From Methylophaga sp. (GTDB lineage: Bacteria > Pseudomonadota > Gammaproteobacteria > Nitrosococcales > Methylophagaceae): DNA of 64,000 bases. The translations under genes were made by a program, and so were the position numbers. The stretch is taken from contig JAFIFW010000005.1 of NCBI GenBank assembly GCA_020831825.1, positions 62,001-126,000 on the forward strand, given 5' to 3'. The notes beneath the pieces were generated by a model. The model was given only the letters and a program-made list of their open reading frames with translations, was not told the origin of the DNA and made no database searches. Below, in pieces: positions 54,621 to 64,000 of the stretch; the first letter of the stretch is position 1; the number at the start of each line of letters is the position of its first letter.

Positions 54621-56270
54621 TTAACTCATGACGCCTTTGATCATAAAGAAGATACAGGCAGATAATACGGCAGCGGATGGCACGGTAATGAGCCAGGCGG
54701 TGACAATTTTCTTGATCATGTCACGCTTCACGTACAAGGTTTTTTGTTCTTTTTTGAGTGTTTTCTTGGTTTTTTTGATGATGCCTTCTTCTTCATCAAT
54801 CAAACGGTACAGCTCGGTAATGCGCTGATAATCCTGCATGGTCTTGTTCTCTTTAACCTGCAGGCTGCTCAGTTCATTTTTCAATGCATTGAGCTGTCTT
54901 TTCTCGTCTTCAAGCTCGGCTTTTTCACGAGCGATTTCGAACTCAATTCGACTTGAAGAATCCAGCCATTCTCGCAGGAAGCCTACCCCGAACACCCCGC
55001 CAATAGTGACGTGAGTGGTACTGATCGGCAGGCCAAGCTGACTGGCAATTATGACCGTCACTGCTGCAGCCATGGCAATCGAATAGGCGCGCATTTGATC
55101 AAGCTCGGTAATTTCACCGCCGACGGTACGAATCAGACGAGGCCCATACAGGGCGAGACCAATGGCAATACCAAAAGCACCGACGGCCATGACCCACAAT
55201 GGAATCCCGGCTGTCCCGGTAATACCTCCTGTTTTGACCGCTTCATTGATTGCCGCCAAGGGACCAATCGCATTCGCCACATCATTGGCACCATGCGCAA
55301 AACTCAGTAACGCTGCAGCAAAAATCAACGGGATGGTGAACATCACATTGATGCTCTGCCGGGTGTTTTCCATTTTCGGCGCACGGTCACTGACCCATTT
55401 TTTGACCAGCAGATAAATCGAACCACCCAGAACAAAGCCAATCATTATGGCGACAAAAAAGCTTGGTTTACCCACAGGTTCCGCATTGATCAACGGCAAG
55501 TGATTGACCAGCTCAATCACCTTGGGCCAGATTTGTGACAAACCTTTCATCACCAGATAAGTGGTAAAGGCCCAGACCATTATCGCTACATAAACAGGCA
55601 CCCAACGTATGGCCGCGCTTAATTTGTCTTCTTTAAAGATGATGGTTTTTTTGATGGCGAATAAAAACAAGGCGGCTATCACGCCCCCCATCACCGGTGA
55701 AATGACCCATGAGCTGGCAATTCGTCCCATAGTCCACCAGTCCACAATTTGAAAACCGGCAGCAGCTATGCCTGCCCCCATCACGCCGCCTACAATCGCG
55801 TGCGTAGTCGACACCGGCGCACCCGCCATGGTTGCCAGGTTGAGCCAGAGCGCAGCCGCCAGCAGTGCTGCCATCATGGCCCAGATAAAGCTGTCTGTAT
55901 CGTCGCCAAAAGCACGAATATCGATAATGCCGTTTTTGATGGTCGACACAACTTCACCCCCGGCAATAAAGGCACCCGCGGCCTCGAATATCATGGCGAT
56001 GACAATCGCCCCGCCCATGGTCAGCGCACGTGAACCTACCGCTGGGCCTACATTATTGGCGACGTCATTGGCACCGATATTCATCGCCATATAGCCACCG
56101 AATACCGCCGCAATGGCAAGGAACATGTTGTTGGGAACGCCACCGCTGGTGGCGAAACTATAGATTAGAACCAGAACCAGGAAGAACAGTGCAAAGCCGA
56201 TACGCGCCATTTCAGCATGGCTTTTCTTGAACGCTTGCCTCTCAAGCTGATGAATGGTTTTTATTTCCAC
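54621..56270 (-). CDS. pit: PiT-family inorganic phosphate transporter
   Basis: A low-affinity phosphate/cation symporter of 549 residues. Duplicate PiT signatures are visible: GANDVANNVGPAVGSRAL early and GANDVANAIGPLAAI late. A helical, highly charged segment (about 440-515, KAELEDEKRQLNALKNELSSL onward) lies before the last membrane helix and looks like a coiled coil. The frame is open to a TTG at 56303, but GTG at 56270 has AGG seven bases upstream and was preferred. Confidence 0.93.
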   Translation of the reverse strand: MEIKTIHQLERQAFKKSHAEMARIGFALFFLVLVLIYSFATSGGVPNNMFLAIAAVFGGYMAMNIGANDVANNVGPAVGSRALTMGGAIVIAMIFEAAGAFIAGGEVVSTIKNGIIDIRAFGDDTDSFIWAMMAALLAAALWLNLATMAGAPVSTTHAIVGGVMGAGIAAAGFQIVDWWTMGRIASSWVISPVMGGVIAALFLFAIKKTIIFKEDKLSAAIRWVPVYVAIMVWAFTTYLVMKGLSQIWPKVIELVNHLPLINAEPVGKPSFFVAIMIGFVLGGSIYLLVKKWVSDRAPKMENTRQSINVMFTIPLIFAAALLSFAHGANDVANAIGPLAAINEAVKTGGITGTAGIPLWVMAVGAFGIAIGLALYGPRLIRTVGGEITELDQMRAYSIAMAAAVTVIIASQLGLPISTTHVTIGGVFGVGFLREWLDSSSRIEFEIAREKAELEDEKRQLNALKNELSSLQVKENKTMQDYQRITELYRLIDEEEGIIKKTKKTLKKEQKTLYVKRDMIKKIVTAWLITVPSAAVLSACIFFMIKGVMS

Positions 56271-56409
56271 GAGAAACCTGTGATGCTGTTTGTGTGCGCG
56301 CAATTATTACAGCATTGTGGCAATTAGACACCTCCAAGACTTCACTGGAACAAACCATTGCCTGTTACCATTGTCTGATTGTAACTGCATTTTTGGGCCA
56401 AAACCGACA

Positions 56410-58257
56410 ATGAAATTTTTTCTAGTCCTGTTGTTGCTGTTGACCAGTTTCAGCGCTGAAGCGCGCCCGGGCTTGCTTGAAAGCCTTGGCATCAGTCGTT
56501 CTGCTGACATGCCTCTGGAAGTTGATGAGGCTTTCCGCCTGCAAGCTGAAGTCAACGCGGAAACCGGCATTCGCATCGGCTGGCAAATTGCCGACGGCAA
56601 CTATCTATACCGCGACAAAATTGCTTTTGCGCTGGCCGAAGATTCGCCCTATCAGCTTGCAGCCTATCAACTTCCGGCAGGCACGCCCAAATACGATGAG
56701 TTTTTCGGACATACTGAAGTGTATCTGGATGATGTGTTTGTAGCGCTGAACATTATCGGAGCCTCAAAAGGATCAGAAGTAGTATTGAATGTGAACTTTC
56801 AGGGTTGCTCGGAAACCTTTCAGATTTGCTATCCACCGGCCACCCGCACCGTCAGCCTTGAATTGACGAGCGATCCGGTATTGCAAACACAGGCAAGCAA
56901 CACCATTGACTCTGCATCAACATTGCCCTCGAGCAGCATCACTGGCTCTCAGGAAGTGCAGATAGCCGAACGCCTGGCTGACGGCAATCTACTTAAAATT
57001 TTGCTGGGATTCTTCGGCTTGGGCCTGCTGCTTACTTTCACGCCCTGCGTACTGCCCATGATCCCTATTTTGTCGAGCATTATTGTCGGCCAGGGTGAGC
57101 ACATCACTACCCGCAGAGCTTTTCTGTTATCGCTCACTTATGTACTGGCAATGTCCCTGACCTATACCGCAGCCGGTGTCGTCAGCGGCATGCTGGGCAG
57201 TAATCTGCAATTAATGCTGCAAAACCCTTGGTTGATAGGCAGTTTCACCATTATTTTTGTCTTGCTGGCGTTATCGATGTTTGGCTTTTACGAACTGCAA
57301 TTACCCTCTGGCATCCAGCAACGCCTGCATAACTTAAGTCAAAAACAGCGGGGCGGTACCTGGATAGGTGTTGCCATTATGGGTCTGTTGTCCGGTTTGA
57401 TTGTCGGGCCCTGCCTGGCCCCGCCGCTGGCAGGAGCGTTGCTGTTTATCAGTCAGCATGCTGATCCGGTATTGGGTGGCGCAGCCCTTTTTGCAATGAG
57501 CATGGGCATGGGCGTACCGCTACTCATCATTGGCACTTCCGCAGGCAGCATATTGCCCAAAGCCGGTAACTGGATGGTCACGATCAAAGCGGTATTTGGG
57601 GTGCTGCTGCTGGCGCTGGCGATTTGGATGCTGGAACGCATCATTCCGGGCTGGTTAACCTTGCTGCTTTGGGGCGCGCTGCTGATTATTTCAGCGGTGT
57701 ACATGGGCGCTCTTGAATCCTTGGGTATCGATGCCAATGGCTGGCAAAAGCTATGGAAAGGCGTGGGCTTGTTGATGCTGATATACGGTAGTTTGCTGGT
57801 ACTGGGTGCGACAAGCGGCGGGCAGCATATCTGGCAACCACTGCATGCGCTGGCAGCAGCAGAGCGAGACACCTCAACACAATCACCCTCTCTCGAATTT
57901 GTTATGATCGACAGCCTGGAGCAACTGGACCAACAGCTGCAAAGCAGTACCAAGCCAGTGATGCTCGACTTTTACGCTGACTGGTGCACCGATTGCAAAA
58001 CCATGGAGCTGACCACCTTTCGTGATCCACAGGTGGTGAATGCGCTCCAACAATATACCCTGCTCAAAGTGGATTTAACGGATAATACCCCGGCACATCA
58101 GGCCATGTTGCGCGAACTCCGGGTGTTTGGGCCACCGACCTTCATCTTCTACGATTCCTTCGGTGAGGAATTAAGGCAATACCGGCAAGTCGGCCACATT
58201 CGGCCTGGGCAAATGCGTGATTTGTTGGCTGAATTGGCATTACAAATCAACCGATAG
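56410..58257 (+). CDS. dsbD: Thiol:disulfide interchange protein DsbD
   Basis: DsbD carries electrons from cytoplasmic thioredoxin across the inner membrane to periplasmic DsbC/DsbG and cytochrome maturation. The 615-residue protein has a signal peptide and an N-terminal domain with a cysteine pair in CSETFQIC. Eight membrane helices follow with TPCVLPMIP and [10 protein letters not shown], and a C-terminal thioredoxin domain has WCTDCK. The ATG at 56410 begins the signal peptide; the frame is open further upstream but not signal-like. Confidence 0.96.
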   Translation: MKFFLVLLLLLTSFSAEARPGLLESLGISRSADMPLEVDEAFRLQAEVNAETGIRIGWQIADGNYLYRDKIAFALAEDSPYQLAAYQLPAGTPKYDEFFGHTEVYLDDVFVALNIIGASKGSEVVLNVNFQGCSETFQICYPPATRTVSLELTSDPVLQTQASNTIDSASTLPSSSITGSQEVQIAERLADGNLLKILLGFFGLGLLLTFTPCVLPMIPILSSIIVGQGEHITTRRAFLLSLTYVLAMSLTYTAAGVVSGMLGSNLQLMLQNPWLIGSFTIIFVLLALSMFGFYELQLPSGIQQRLHNLSQKQRGGTWIGVAIMGLLSGLIVGPCLAPPLAGALLFISQHADPVLGGAALFAMSMGMGVPLLIIGTSAGSILPKAGNWMVTIKAVFGVLLLALAIWMLERIIPGWLTLLLWGALLIISAVYMGALESLGIDANGWQKLWKGVGLLMLIYGSLLVLGATSGGQHIWQPLHALAAAERDTSTQSPSLEFVMIDSLEQLDQQLQSSTKPVMLDFYADWCTDCKTMELTTFRDPQVVNALQQYTLLKVDLTDNTPAHQAMLRELRVFGPPTFIFYDSFGEELRQYRQVGHIRPGQMRDLLAELALQINR

Positions 58258-58290
58258 ACCATTCATCGACTTTTCGCCGAAAATAGCGAC

Positions 58291-58306
58291 AAAAAGCCGG
58301 CTTTTT
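58291..58306 (+). terminator. Possible weak terminator after dsbD
   Basis: A perfect 16-bp palindrome AAAAAGCC-GGCTTTTT lies 34 bp after dsbD and before aroQ. The stem is short once a loop is allowed, but the T-run is good. Confidence 0.4.
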
Positions 58307-58384
58307 TGCCAAAAAACTGGACACTTACCAACTGCTGGTGCAAAATCATCAGCCAAATACCTAATCTACAGGCTCGACTCGGTA

Positions 58385-58816
58385 ATGGCGAAGTTCCTGC
58401 TACTGCATGGCCCAAATCTGAACCTGCTCGGTACCCGCGAACCGGAAGTCTACGGCCACACTACGCTGGCTGAAATCAACCAAAAGCTCACTGAACAGGC
58501 ACTCGCTGAGGGCCATCAACTGGAAGCCTTCCAAAGCAACGCTGAACATGAACTGGTGGACCGCATTCACAATGCCCGCGGCAGCACTGACTTCATCATT
58601 ATCAATCCGGCAGCATTTACACACAGCAGTGTGGCCCTGCGCGACGCGCTGGCTGGGGTAGCCATTCCCTTTATCGAAGTGCATCTCAGCAATGTCCATG
58701 CCCGAGAGCCATTTCGTCATCACTCCTACCTGTCGGATATAGCGGTCGGTGTCATTTGCGGTCTCGGCCCGATGAGCTACCAGTTAGCACTGCAAGCGGC
58801 AATCCAAAGAATCTAA
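58385..58816 (+). CDS. aroQ: Type II 3-dehydroquinate dehydratase
   Basis: Converts 3-dehydroquinate to 3-dehydroshikimate, the step between AroB and the reaction before AroK. The 143-residue protein starts [24 protein letters not shown]. The active-site region contains the Tyr of [14 protein letters not shown] and [17 protein letters not shown]. The frame is open 56 codons further upstream into dsbD, but the ATG at 58385 is the family start. It leads the conserved aroQ-accB-accC group. Confidence 0.97.
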   Translation: MAKFLLLHGPNLNLLGTREPEVYGHTTLAEINQKLTEQALAEGHQLEAFQSNAEHELVDRIHNARGSTDFIIINPAAFTHSSVALRDALAGVAIPFIEVHLSNVHAREPFRHHSYLSDIAVGVICGLGPMSYQLALQAAIQRI

Positions 58817-58847
58817 CCACAAAACTAATTTAAAAAGGCGCATATCG

Positions 58848-59309
58848 ATGGATATTCGGAAAATTAAAAAACTGATTGATTTGATCCAGGAATCTGACGT
58901 TTCGGAAATCGAAATTTCAGAAGGCGAAGAATCGGTTCGCATCAGTCGACATACCAGCACTCCAGCACAACCTGTTAGCTACCACATCCCCGCTGCCACA
59001 CCTGCTGCTCCGGCTGCCCCATCAGCGGCGGGCAGTGCTGAAGCGGCACCTGTCGCCTCTGCTGGACCAGATATGAGCAAAGCGGTACGTTCACCCATGG
59101 TTGGCAGTTTTTATCGCTCACCCTCTCCAGAGGCACCGGCATTTGTGGAAGTCGGTCAGAAAGTCAGCGTCGGCGATGTGATTTGCATTATCGAAGCGAT
59201 GAAAATGTTTAACCAGATTGAAGCCGATCGCAGCGGCACCATCAAGGCGATTCTGGTCGAAAACGGCCAGCCGGTTGAATATGATGAACCATTGTTCATC
59301 ATCGAGTAA
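58848..59309 (+). CDS. accB: Biotin carboxyl carrier protein of acetyl-CoA carboxylase
   Basis: A 153-residue BCCP. The biotinylated residue is Lys119 in EAMKM. An Ala/Pro-rich linker (about 38-75) separates the N-terminal helical part from the biotinyl domain, including the thumb-like [25 protein letters not shown] lies upstream of the ATG. It pairs with accC 41 bp downstream. Confidence 0.97.
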   Translation: MDIRKIKKLIDLIQESDVSEIEISEGEESVRISRHTSTPAQPVSYHIPAATPAAPAAPSAAGSAEAAPVASAGPDMSKAVRSPMVGSFYRSPSPEAPAFVEVGQKVSVGDVICIIEAMKMFNQIEADRSGTIKAILVENGQPVEYDEPLFIIE

Positions 59310-59350
59310 TCCCTTGCCCTCAATGCTCAACTGCGGATAGACACAACACC

Positions 59351-60691
59351 ATGATTGATAAAATAGTAATCGCCAACCGGGGTGAAATTGCCCTGCGTAT
59401 ATTGCGAGCCTGCTGGGAACTGGGCATCAAGACTGTTGCCGTTCACTCTGATGTGGACCGCGATTTGAAACATGTTTTGCTTGCCGATGAGACCGTCTGT
59501 ATCGGTCCGGCAAAATCCACCGACAGCTATCTCAACATTCCGGCCCTGATTAGCGCTGCCGAAATCACCGATGCGACAGCCATTCATCCTGGTTACGGAT
59601 TCCTGTCAGAAAATGCCGATTTCGCTGAACGTGTTGAACAAAGCGGCTTTATTTTCATTGGCCCTCGCGCCGATACAATTCGTATGATGGGCGACAAAGT
59701 TGAAGCCATTAAAGCGATGAAAGCCGCTGGTGTGCCTTGTGTGCCGGGTTCTGACGGCCCGCTTGGCGACGATGATGCCACCAACCTGCGACTGGCTCGT
59801 GAAATTGGTTATCCGATTATCATCAAAGCCGCAGGCGGTGGCGGTGGCCGCGGAATGCGTGAAGTCCATTCGGAAGCACACTTGCTGAATGCTATCTCCA
59901 TGACCCGCAGCGAAGCCAAGGCGGCTTTCAGCAACGATATGGTGTACATGGAGAAATTCCTGGAGAATCCACGACATATCGAGTTTCAGGTACTGGCCGA
60001 CCAGCATGGCAATGCGATTCATCTTGGTGAGCGTGATTGCTCGATGCAGCGCCGTCACCAGAAAGTTGTAGAAGAAGCACCCGCGCCAGGCATTACTGAA
60101 GAAATGCGCCAGCGCATGGGTAAAATCTGCGCCGATGCCTGTCGTCGCATTGGTTACCGCGGAGCAGGCACCTTTGAGTTCTTGTATCAGGATGGTGAGT
60201 TCTACTTCATCGAAATGAATACACGTATTCAGGTCGAGCACCCGGTGACCGAGCGCGTCACCGATACTGATCTGGTGCTGGAACAAATTCGAATCGCTGC
60301 CGGTGAACCACTATCATTAAAACAGGAAGACATCAAAATTCGTGGCCACGCCATCGAATGTCGAATCAATGCCGAAGACCCTCGCACCTTCATGCCAAGC
60401 CCTGGCATGGTCAGTCAGTACCATGCACCCGGCGGCCCTGGCATTCGCATTGATTCACACCTTTACAGTGGCTACAAGGTTCCACCTAACTACGACTCCT
60501 TGATTGGCAAACTGATTGCCTACGGCAATACCCGTGAGTCAGCGATTAAACGCATGCAAACAGCGTTGAAAGAGATCGCCATCGAAGGTATCAAGACCAA
60601 TATCCCACTACAACGGGACATCATGGACGATACGCATTTTCAAACTGGTGGTACCAATATCCACTACCTTGAGAAAAAGCTCGGGCTGTAA
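59351..60691 (+). CDS. accC: Biotin carboxylase of acetyl-CoA carboxylase
   Basis: AccC carboxylates biotin on AccB using bicarbonate and ATP, the first half-reaction of fatty-acid synthesis. The 446 residues match the family. Signatures include [25 protein letters not shown], the ATP-grasp glycine loop [37 protein letters not shown] and [14 protein letters not shown]. Confidence 0.98.
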   Translation: MIDKIVIANRGEIALRILRACWELGIKTVAVHSDVDRDLKHVLLADETVCIGPAKSTDSYLNIPALISAAEITDATAIHPGYGFLSENADFAERVEQSGFIFIGPRADTIRMMGDKVEAIKAMKAAGVPCVPGSDGPLGDDDATNLRLAREIGYPIIIKAAGGGGGRGMREVHSEAHLLNAISMTRSEAKAAFSNDMVYMEKFLENPRHIEFQVLADQHGNAIHLGERDCSMQRRHQKVVEEAPAPGITEEMRQRMGKICADACRRIGYRGAGTFEFLYQDGEFYFIEMNTRIQVEHPVTERVTDTDLVLEQIRIAAGEPLSLKQEDIKIRGHAIECRINAEDPRTFMPSPGMVSQYHAPGGPGIRIDSHLYSGYKVPPNYDSLIGKLIAYGNTRESAIKRMQTALKEIAIEGIKTNIPLQRDIMDDTHFQTGGTNIHYLEKKLGL

Positions 60692-60705
60692 CAGCTCGCT
60701 TCGCC

Positions 60706-61584
60706 ATGCCCTGGATTCAAGTAATTTTCTGCAGCTCACCTGCTGATGCCGAGCAGCTTTCAGATGTGCTCAGCGAGGCAGGTGCCAGCGCTGTCACCTT
60801 TGAGGACAGCGCGGATCAACCCATCTACGAACCAGCACTGGGTGAAACGCCCTTGTGGTCAGAAACCCGGATTATCGGTTTGTTTGATGCGGCAGTCGAC
60901 TGTCAGGCTTTACTTGAAGATATCGCCACACAACTCTCGCCCGGCAAACTGCCTGACTATCGAATCGAAGCAGTTGAAGACAAAGACTGGGAACGTGAGT
61001 GGATGGATAACTTTCATCCGATGTGTTTCGGAGAGCGTCTCTGGATTGTGCCAAGTTGGCGACAAGCACCAGACCCTGAAGCCCTCAACATTTTGCTTGA
61101 TCCAGGTCTTGCTTTTGGTACTGGCACGCACCCCACCACGGCACTGTGCTTGGAGTGGCTGGATACTGTTGGCGATTTAACCGACAAAACGGTCATCGAC
61201 TATGGCTGTGGCAGCGGCATTCTGGCAATTGCGGCTGGACTGTTGGGCGCAAAACGAATCATCGCGGTGGATAATGACCCGCAAGCACTGGAAGCGACGC
61301 AGAGCAATGCAGAGCGTAACGAGGTCACCATTGAGACTTACCTTCCACAAGACTGTCCAACCACTGAATGCGATCTGCTGCTGGCCAACATTCTCGCTGG
61401 GCCGCTGCATGCATTGGCGCCGTTATTCGCCGAACTGACCACGCCTTCGGCTGATCTTGTGCTGTCAGGCATTCTCGATATTCAGGCAGAACAACTTAAG
61501 CATCATTACGAGCAATGGTTCACCATGCAAGCAGCCACCTTCAAACAGGAATGGACTCGCTTGACGGGCAAGCGCCATGCATGA
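60706..61584 (+). CDS. prmA: Ribosomal protein L11 methyltransferase
   Basis: PrmA trimethylates L11. An N-terminal L11-binding domain (residues 1-65) precedes the SAM-dependent domain with FGTGTHPTT (about 140-150), VIDYGCGSGILAIAAGLLGA and LLANILAGPL. The 292-residue length is normal. It starts 14 bp after accC and its last 8 bp overlap dusB. Confidence 0.97.
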   Translation: MPWIQVIFCSSPADAEQLSDVLSEAGASAVTFEDSADQPIYEPALGETPLWSETRIIGLFDAAVDCQALLEDIATQLSPGKLPDYRIEAVEDKDWEREWMDNFHPMCFGERLWIVPSWRQAPDPEALNILLDPGLAFGTGTHPTTALCLEWLDTVGDLTDKTVIDYGCGSGILAIAAGLLGAKRIIAVDNDPQALEATQSNAERNEVTIETYLPQDCPTTECDLLLANILAGPLHALAPLFAELTTPSADLVLSGILDIQAEQLKHHYEQWFTMQAATFKQEWTRLTGKRHA

Positions 61585-62578
61585 GGATGCGCTGAAAATC
61601 GGCAACTACACGCTGCCGAACCGACTGTTTCTCGCCCCGATGGCTGGGGTCACTGACCGGCCGTTTCGTCAGTTATGCCGCACACTCGGGGCTGGCATGG
61701 CAGTGTCTGAAATGATCACCGCTAACAAATCCTTATGGGCCAGTAAAAAGTCACTGCTTCGGGCCAATCATGAAGGCGAACCGGAACCGCGCAGCGTGCA
61801 AATCGCAGGCGCAGATCCGCAAATGATGGCAGAAGCTGCCCGGCATAATGTTGATCAGGGCGCACATATCATCGATATCAACATGGGTTGCCCCGCCAAA
61901 AAAGTCTGCAATGTGATGGCAGGCTCAGCCTTGTTGCAAAATGAAAAGCTGGTCGCCGACATCGTTGAAGCCGTGGTCAATGCTGTGAATGTGCCCGTTA
62001 CCCTGAAAATCCGAACTGGCTGGGATCTGCAAAACCGCAACGGTATTCGCATCGCAAAACTGGCCGAAAATGCCGGTATCCAGGCACTTGCTGTGCATGG
62101 ACGTACTCGTGAAGACGCCTACAAAGGTGAGGCTGAATACGACACCATTGCTTCGATCAAAGCGGCCATTTCCATTCCGGTGATTGCCAATGGCGACATC
62201 GACAGCCCGAAAAAAGCCGCCCAGGTACTTGAATATACCGGTGCCGATGGGCTGATGATCGGCCGAGCGGCTCAGGGTAACCCATGGATATTCAGAGAAA
62301 TCCAACATTTTCTGGATCATCGGGAACTTTTACCGCAACCAGCACATAATGAGATACACAAGGTCTTGATTGCACACCTGCACACACTGTACGATTTCTA
62401 CGGTGAATACAGCGGTGTTCGGATGGCACGGAAACATATTGCCTGGTACAGCAAAGGATTACGCAACGGTAACACCTTCAGAGAGCAGATAAATCTGCTC
62501 GAACACTCAGAACAACAACTCGCCTATACTGAGCAGTTCTTTGCGCAGTTGACCGAACAGGACTTTATTGCCGCATGA
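61577..62578 (+). CDS. dusB: tRNA-dihydrouridine synthase DusB
   Basis: A FMN enzyme reducing uridine in the tRNA D-loop. In the TIM barrel LAPMAGVTDRPFRQLCR, INMGCPAKKVCN (with the active-site Cys), KIRTGWD, VHGRTREDAYKG and ANGDIDSPKKA are visible; 333 residues. Its overlaps, 8 bp with prmA and 4 bp with fis, show the classical dusB-fis operon. Confidence 0.97.
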   Translation: MHEDALKIGNYTLPNRLFLAPMAGVTDRPFRQLCRTLGAGMAVSEMITANKSLWASKKSLLRANHEGEPEPRSVQIAGADPQMMAEAARHNVDQGAHIIDINMGCPAKKVCNVMAGSALLQNEKLVADIVEAVVNAVNVPVTLKIRTGWDLQNRNGIRIAKLAENAGIQALAVHGRTREDAYKGEAEYDTIASIKAAISIPVIANGDIDSPKKAAQVLEYTGADGLMIGRAAQGNPWIFREIQHFLDHRELLPQPAHNEIHKVLIAHLHTLYDFYGEYSGVRMARKHIAWYSKGLRNGNTFREQINLLEHSEQQLAYTEQFFAQLTEQDFIAA

Positions 62579-62865
62579 ACAATGCATTGCAAAACACAGA
62601 AACTGACAGTATTGAGCTGGGTGTTGCCGGTGAACAGCAACATGAACCGCTCAGCACCTGTGTCGCAAATGCCTTAGATGCCTACTTCGAGCAGCTAAAT
62701 GGCCATCCTGCCGCCAACCTCTACGAAATGCTGATCACCGAAGTCGAAGTACCTTTACTCAAAGCGACGCTCCAACATACGCAAGGCAATCAAAGTCTCG
62801 CGGCACAGATCCTCGGTATCAATCGCGGCACGCTGCGAAAAAAACTCAAGCAATACGGCTTGTAA
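62575..62865 (+). CDS. fis: DNA-binding protein Fis
   Basis: Nucleoid-associated Fis, 96 residues. The C-terminal helix-turn-helix (GNQSLAAQILGINRGTLRKKLKQYGL) is canonical, while the N-terminal 35 residues are divergent. ATGA overlap with dusB couples their translation. It is followed by purH 25 bp later. Confidence 0.95.
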   Translation: MNNALQNTETDSIELGVAGEQQHEPLSTCVANALDAYFEQLNGHPAANLYEMLITEVEVPLLKATLQHTQGNQSLAAQILGINRGTLRKKLKQYGL

Positions 62866-62890
62866 AAATTTCTAAACTTCCGGAACCATC

Positions 62891-64000
62891 ATGAACAAGA
62901 TCCATCGAGCACTGCTGAGCGTGTCAGACAAGACAGGTATTGTCGAACTGGCACAAAGTCTTCACCAATCCGGTGTTGAACTGCTATCCACGGGCGGCAC
63001 CGCCAAACTGCTGGCCGAAGCCGGTTTGCCTGTCAAAGAAGTTTCCCAACACACCGGTTTCCCGGAAATGATGGATGGCCGTATCAAGACGCTGCATCCG
63101 AAGATTCACGGCGGCTTGCTGGGCAGACGCGGCACTGATGACGCCGTCATGCAACAACACGATATCACCCCGATTGATCTGGTCGTGGTCAACCTGTATC
63201 CGTTTGCCGCCACGGTGGCGAAAGCTGACTGCACTCTGCCAGATGCCATTGAAAACATTGATATCGGTGGCCCCACCATGTTGCGCGCAGCCGCTAAAAA
63301 CCACACCGATGTCACCGTACTGATCGATCCGGCTGACTATTCACGTGTGATTGAACAAATCCAGCAGAGCGGCGGCGTTGACGATGTCACACGTTTTGAC
63401 TTGGCGGTTAAGACATTCGAACACACCGCGCAATACGACGGAATGATCGCCAACTACTTAGGCACCATCAGCCAGGATGGTGAAAATACCCAATTTCCAC
63501 GTACCTTCAACAGCCAGTTCCAGAAAAAGCAGGACATGCGCTACGGCGAAAATCCTCATCAAAAAGCCGCTTTTTATGTTGAAAGTCAGCCAGAGAGCGG
63601 ATCGATTGGCGCAGCCACACAACTACAAGGCAAAGAGCTGTCCTACAACAATATTGCTGACACCGATGCGGCATTGGAGTGCGTAAAAGCCTTCGCAGAA
63701 CAGCCTGCCTGCGTCATCGTCAAACATGCCAATCCATGCGGTGTCGCCACCGGGCAGGATTTGTTGACCGCCTATGACAGGGCCTATCAAACCGATCCAA
63801 CCTCTGCATTTGGCGGCATTATTGCCTTTAACCGAGAACTGGATGCTGCCACTGCTCAAGCGATCGTCGACCGACAGTTTGTTGAAGTCATCATCGCCCC
63901 CTCAGTCAGTGATGAAGCCAGGCGCGTGATCAGCCAGAAAGCCAATGTGCGTTTGCTGGTGTGCGGTGATATGCCCTCGGCAGCTGTCGCTGGACTTGAT
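62891..64000 (+). CDS. purH: AICAR transformylase/IMP cyclohydrolase, 3' end missing
   Basis: The bifunctional enzyme for the last two steps of IMP synthesis. The frame from ATG 62891 runs off the window after 370 codons. An N-terminal IMP cyclohydrolase (MGS-like) part shows [45 protein letters not shown] and [15 protein letters not shown]. The transformylase start shows [13 protein letters not shown], and [12 protein letters not shown] contains its catalytic Lys-His region. CGGAA precedes the ATG. Confidence 0.97.
   Translation, partial: MNKIHRALLSVSDKTGIVELAQSLHQSGVELLSTGGTAKLLAEAGLPVKEVSQHTGFPEMMDGRIKTLHPKIHGGLLGRRGTDDAVMQQHDITPIDLVVVNLYPFAATVAKADCTLPDAIENIDIGGPTMLRAAAKNHTDVTVLIDPADYSRVIEQIQQSGGVDDVTRFDLAVKTFEHTAQYDGMIANYLGTISQDGENTQFPRTFNSQFQKKQDMRYGENPHQKAAFYVESQPESGSIGAATQLQGKELSYNNIADTDAALECVKAFAEQPACVIVKHANPCGVATGQDLLTAYDRAYQTDPTSAFGGIIAFNRELDAATAQAIVDRQFVEVIIAPSVSDEARRVISQKANVRLLVCGDMPSAAVAGLD

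Overview
The window looks like chromosome of a gammaproteobacterium. The conserved blocks pilMNOPQ-aroK-aroB, lnt-ybeX-ybeY-ybeZ-miaB, phoBR-pstSCAB-phoU and dsbD-aroQ-accBC-prmA-dusB-fis-purH are all in gammaproteobacterial style. A small c-type cytochrome resembling methanol-oxidation cytochromes hints at a methylotroph of the Methylophaga type, but this is inference. Nearly all genes are intact and tightly packed. No rRNA, tRNA, transposase, integrase or CRISPR array was recognised.

Layout. 1-13.5 kb: end of a PLP decarboxylase, an ATPase-SPOR protein, shikimate genes aroB and aroK, the type IV pilus operon pilMNOPQ, divergent mrcA, an M48 lipoprotein protease and rpmE. 13.6-20.8 kb: a methyltransferase, trkH, lnt, corC, ybeY, phoH and miaB, all on the minus strand. 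21-27.2 kb: lipoproteins, NfeD/QmcA, an Ada-like alkyltransferase, cobO and a shortened MFS transporter. 27.3-29.7 kb: an accessory patch with two toxin-antitoxin pairs, a higA remnant, a HEPN-type gene and attC-like sites. It reads as a short integron-cassette array without an integrase. 29.7-39.3 kb: radC, a cytochrome b, a degenerate hemerythrin, thyA, an AAA+/Fis regulator without the GAFTGA loop, a TauE/SafE-type permease with an 11-histidine tail, cytochrome c, a TonB receptor and ppx. 39.8-44.2 kb: glycogen phosphorylase translationally coupled to a highly divergent pyruvate kinase. 44.3-56.3 kb: a phosphate block containing phoU, pstBACS, phoR, phoB, an ArsJ-like permease and a PiT transporter. 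56.4-64 kb: dsbD, aroQ, accBC, prmA, dusB, fis and the start of purH.

Functional reading. The phosphate block combines sensing, high-affinity import, low-affinity import and a candidate exporter of arsenylated sugar phosphate, so phosphate and arsenate handling are physically linked. The 29.7-37.8 kb segment is rich in metal and redox proteins. The cassette-like patch is the clearest accessory DNA. The most unusual single protein is the pyruvate kinase homologue following glgP.
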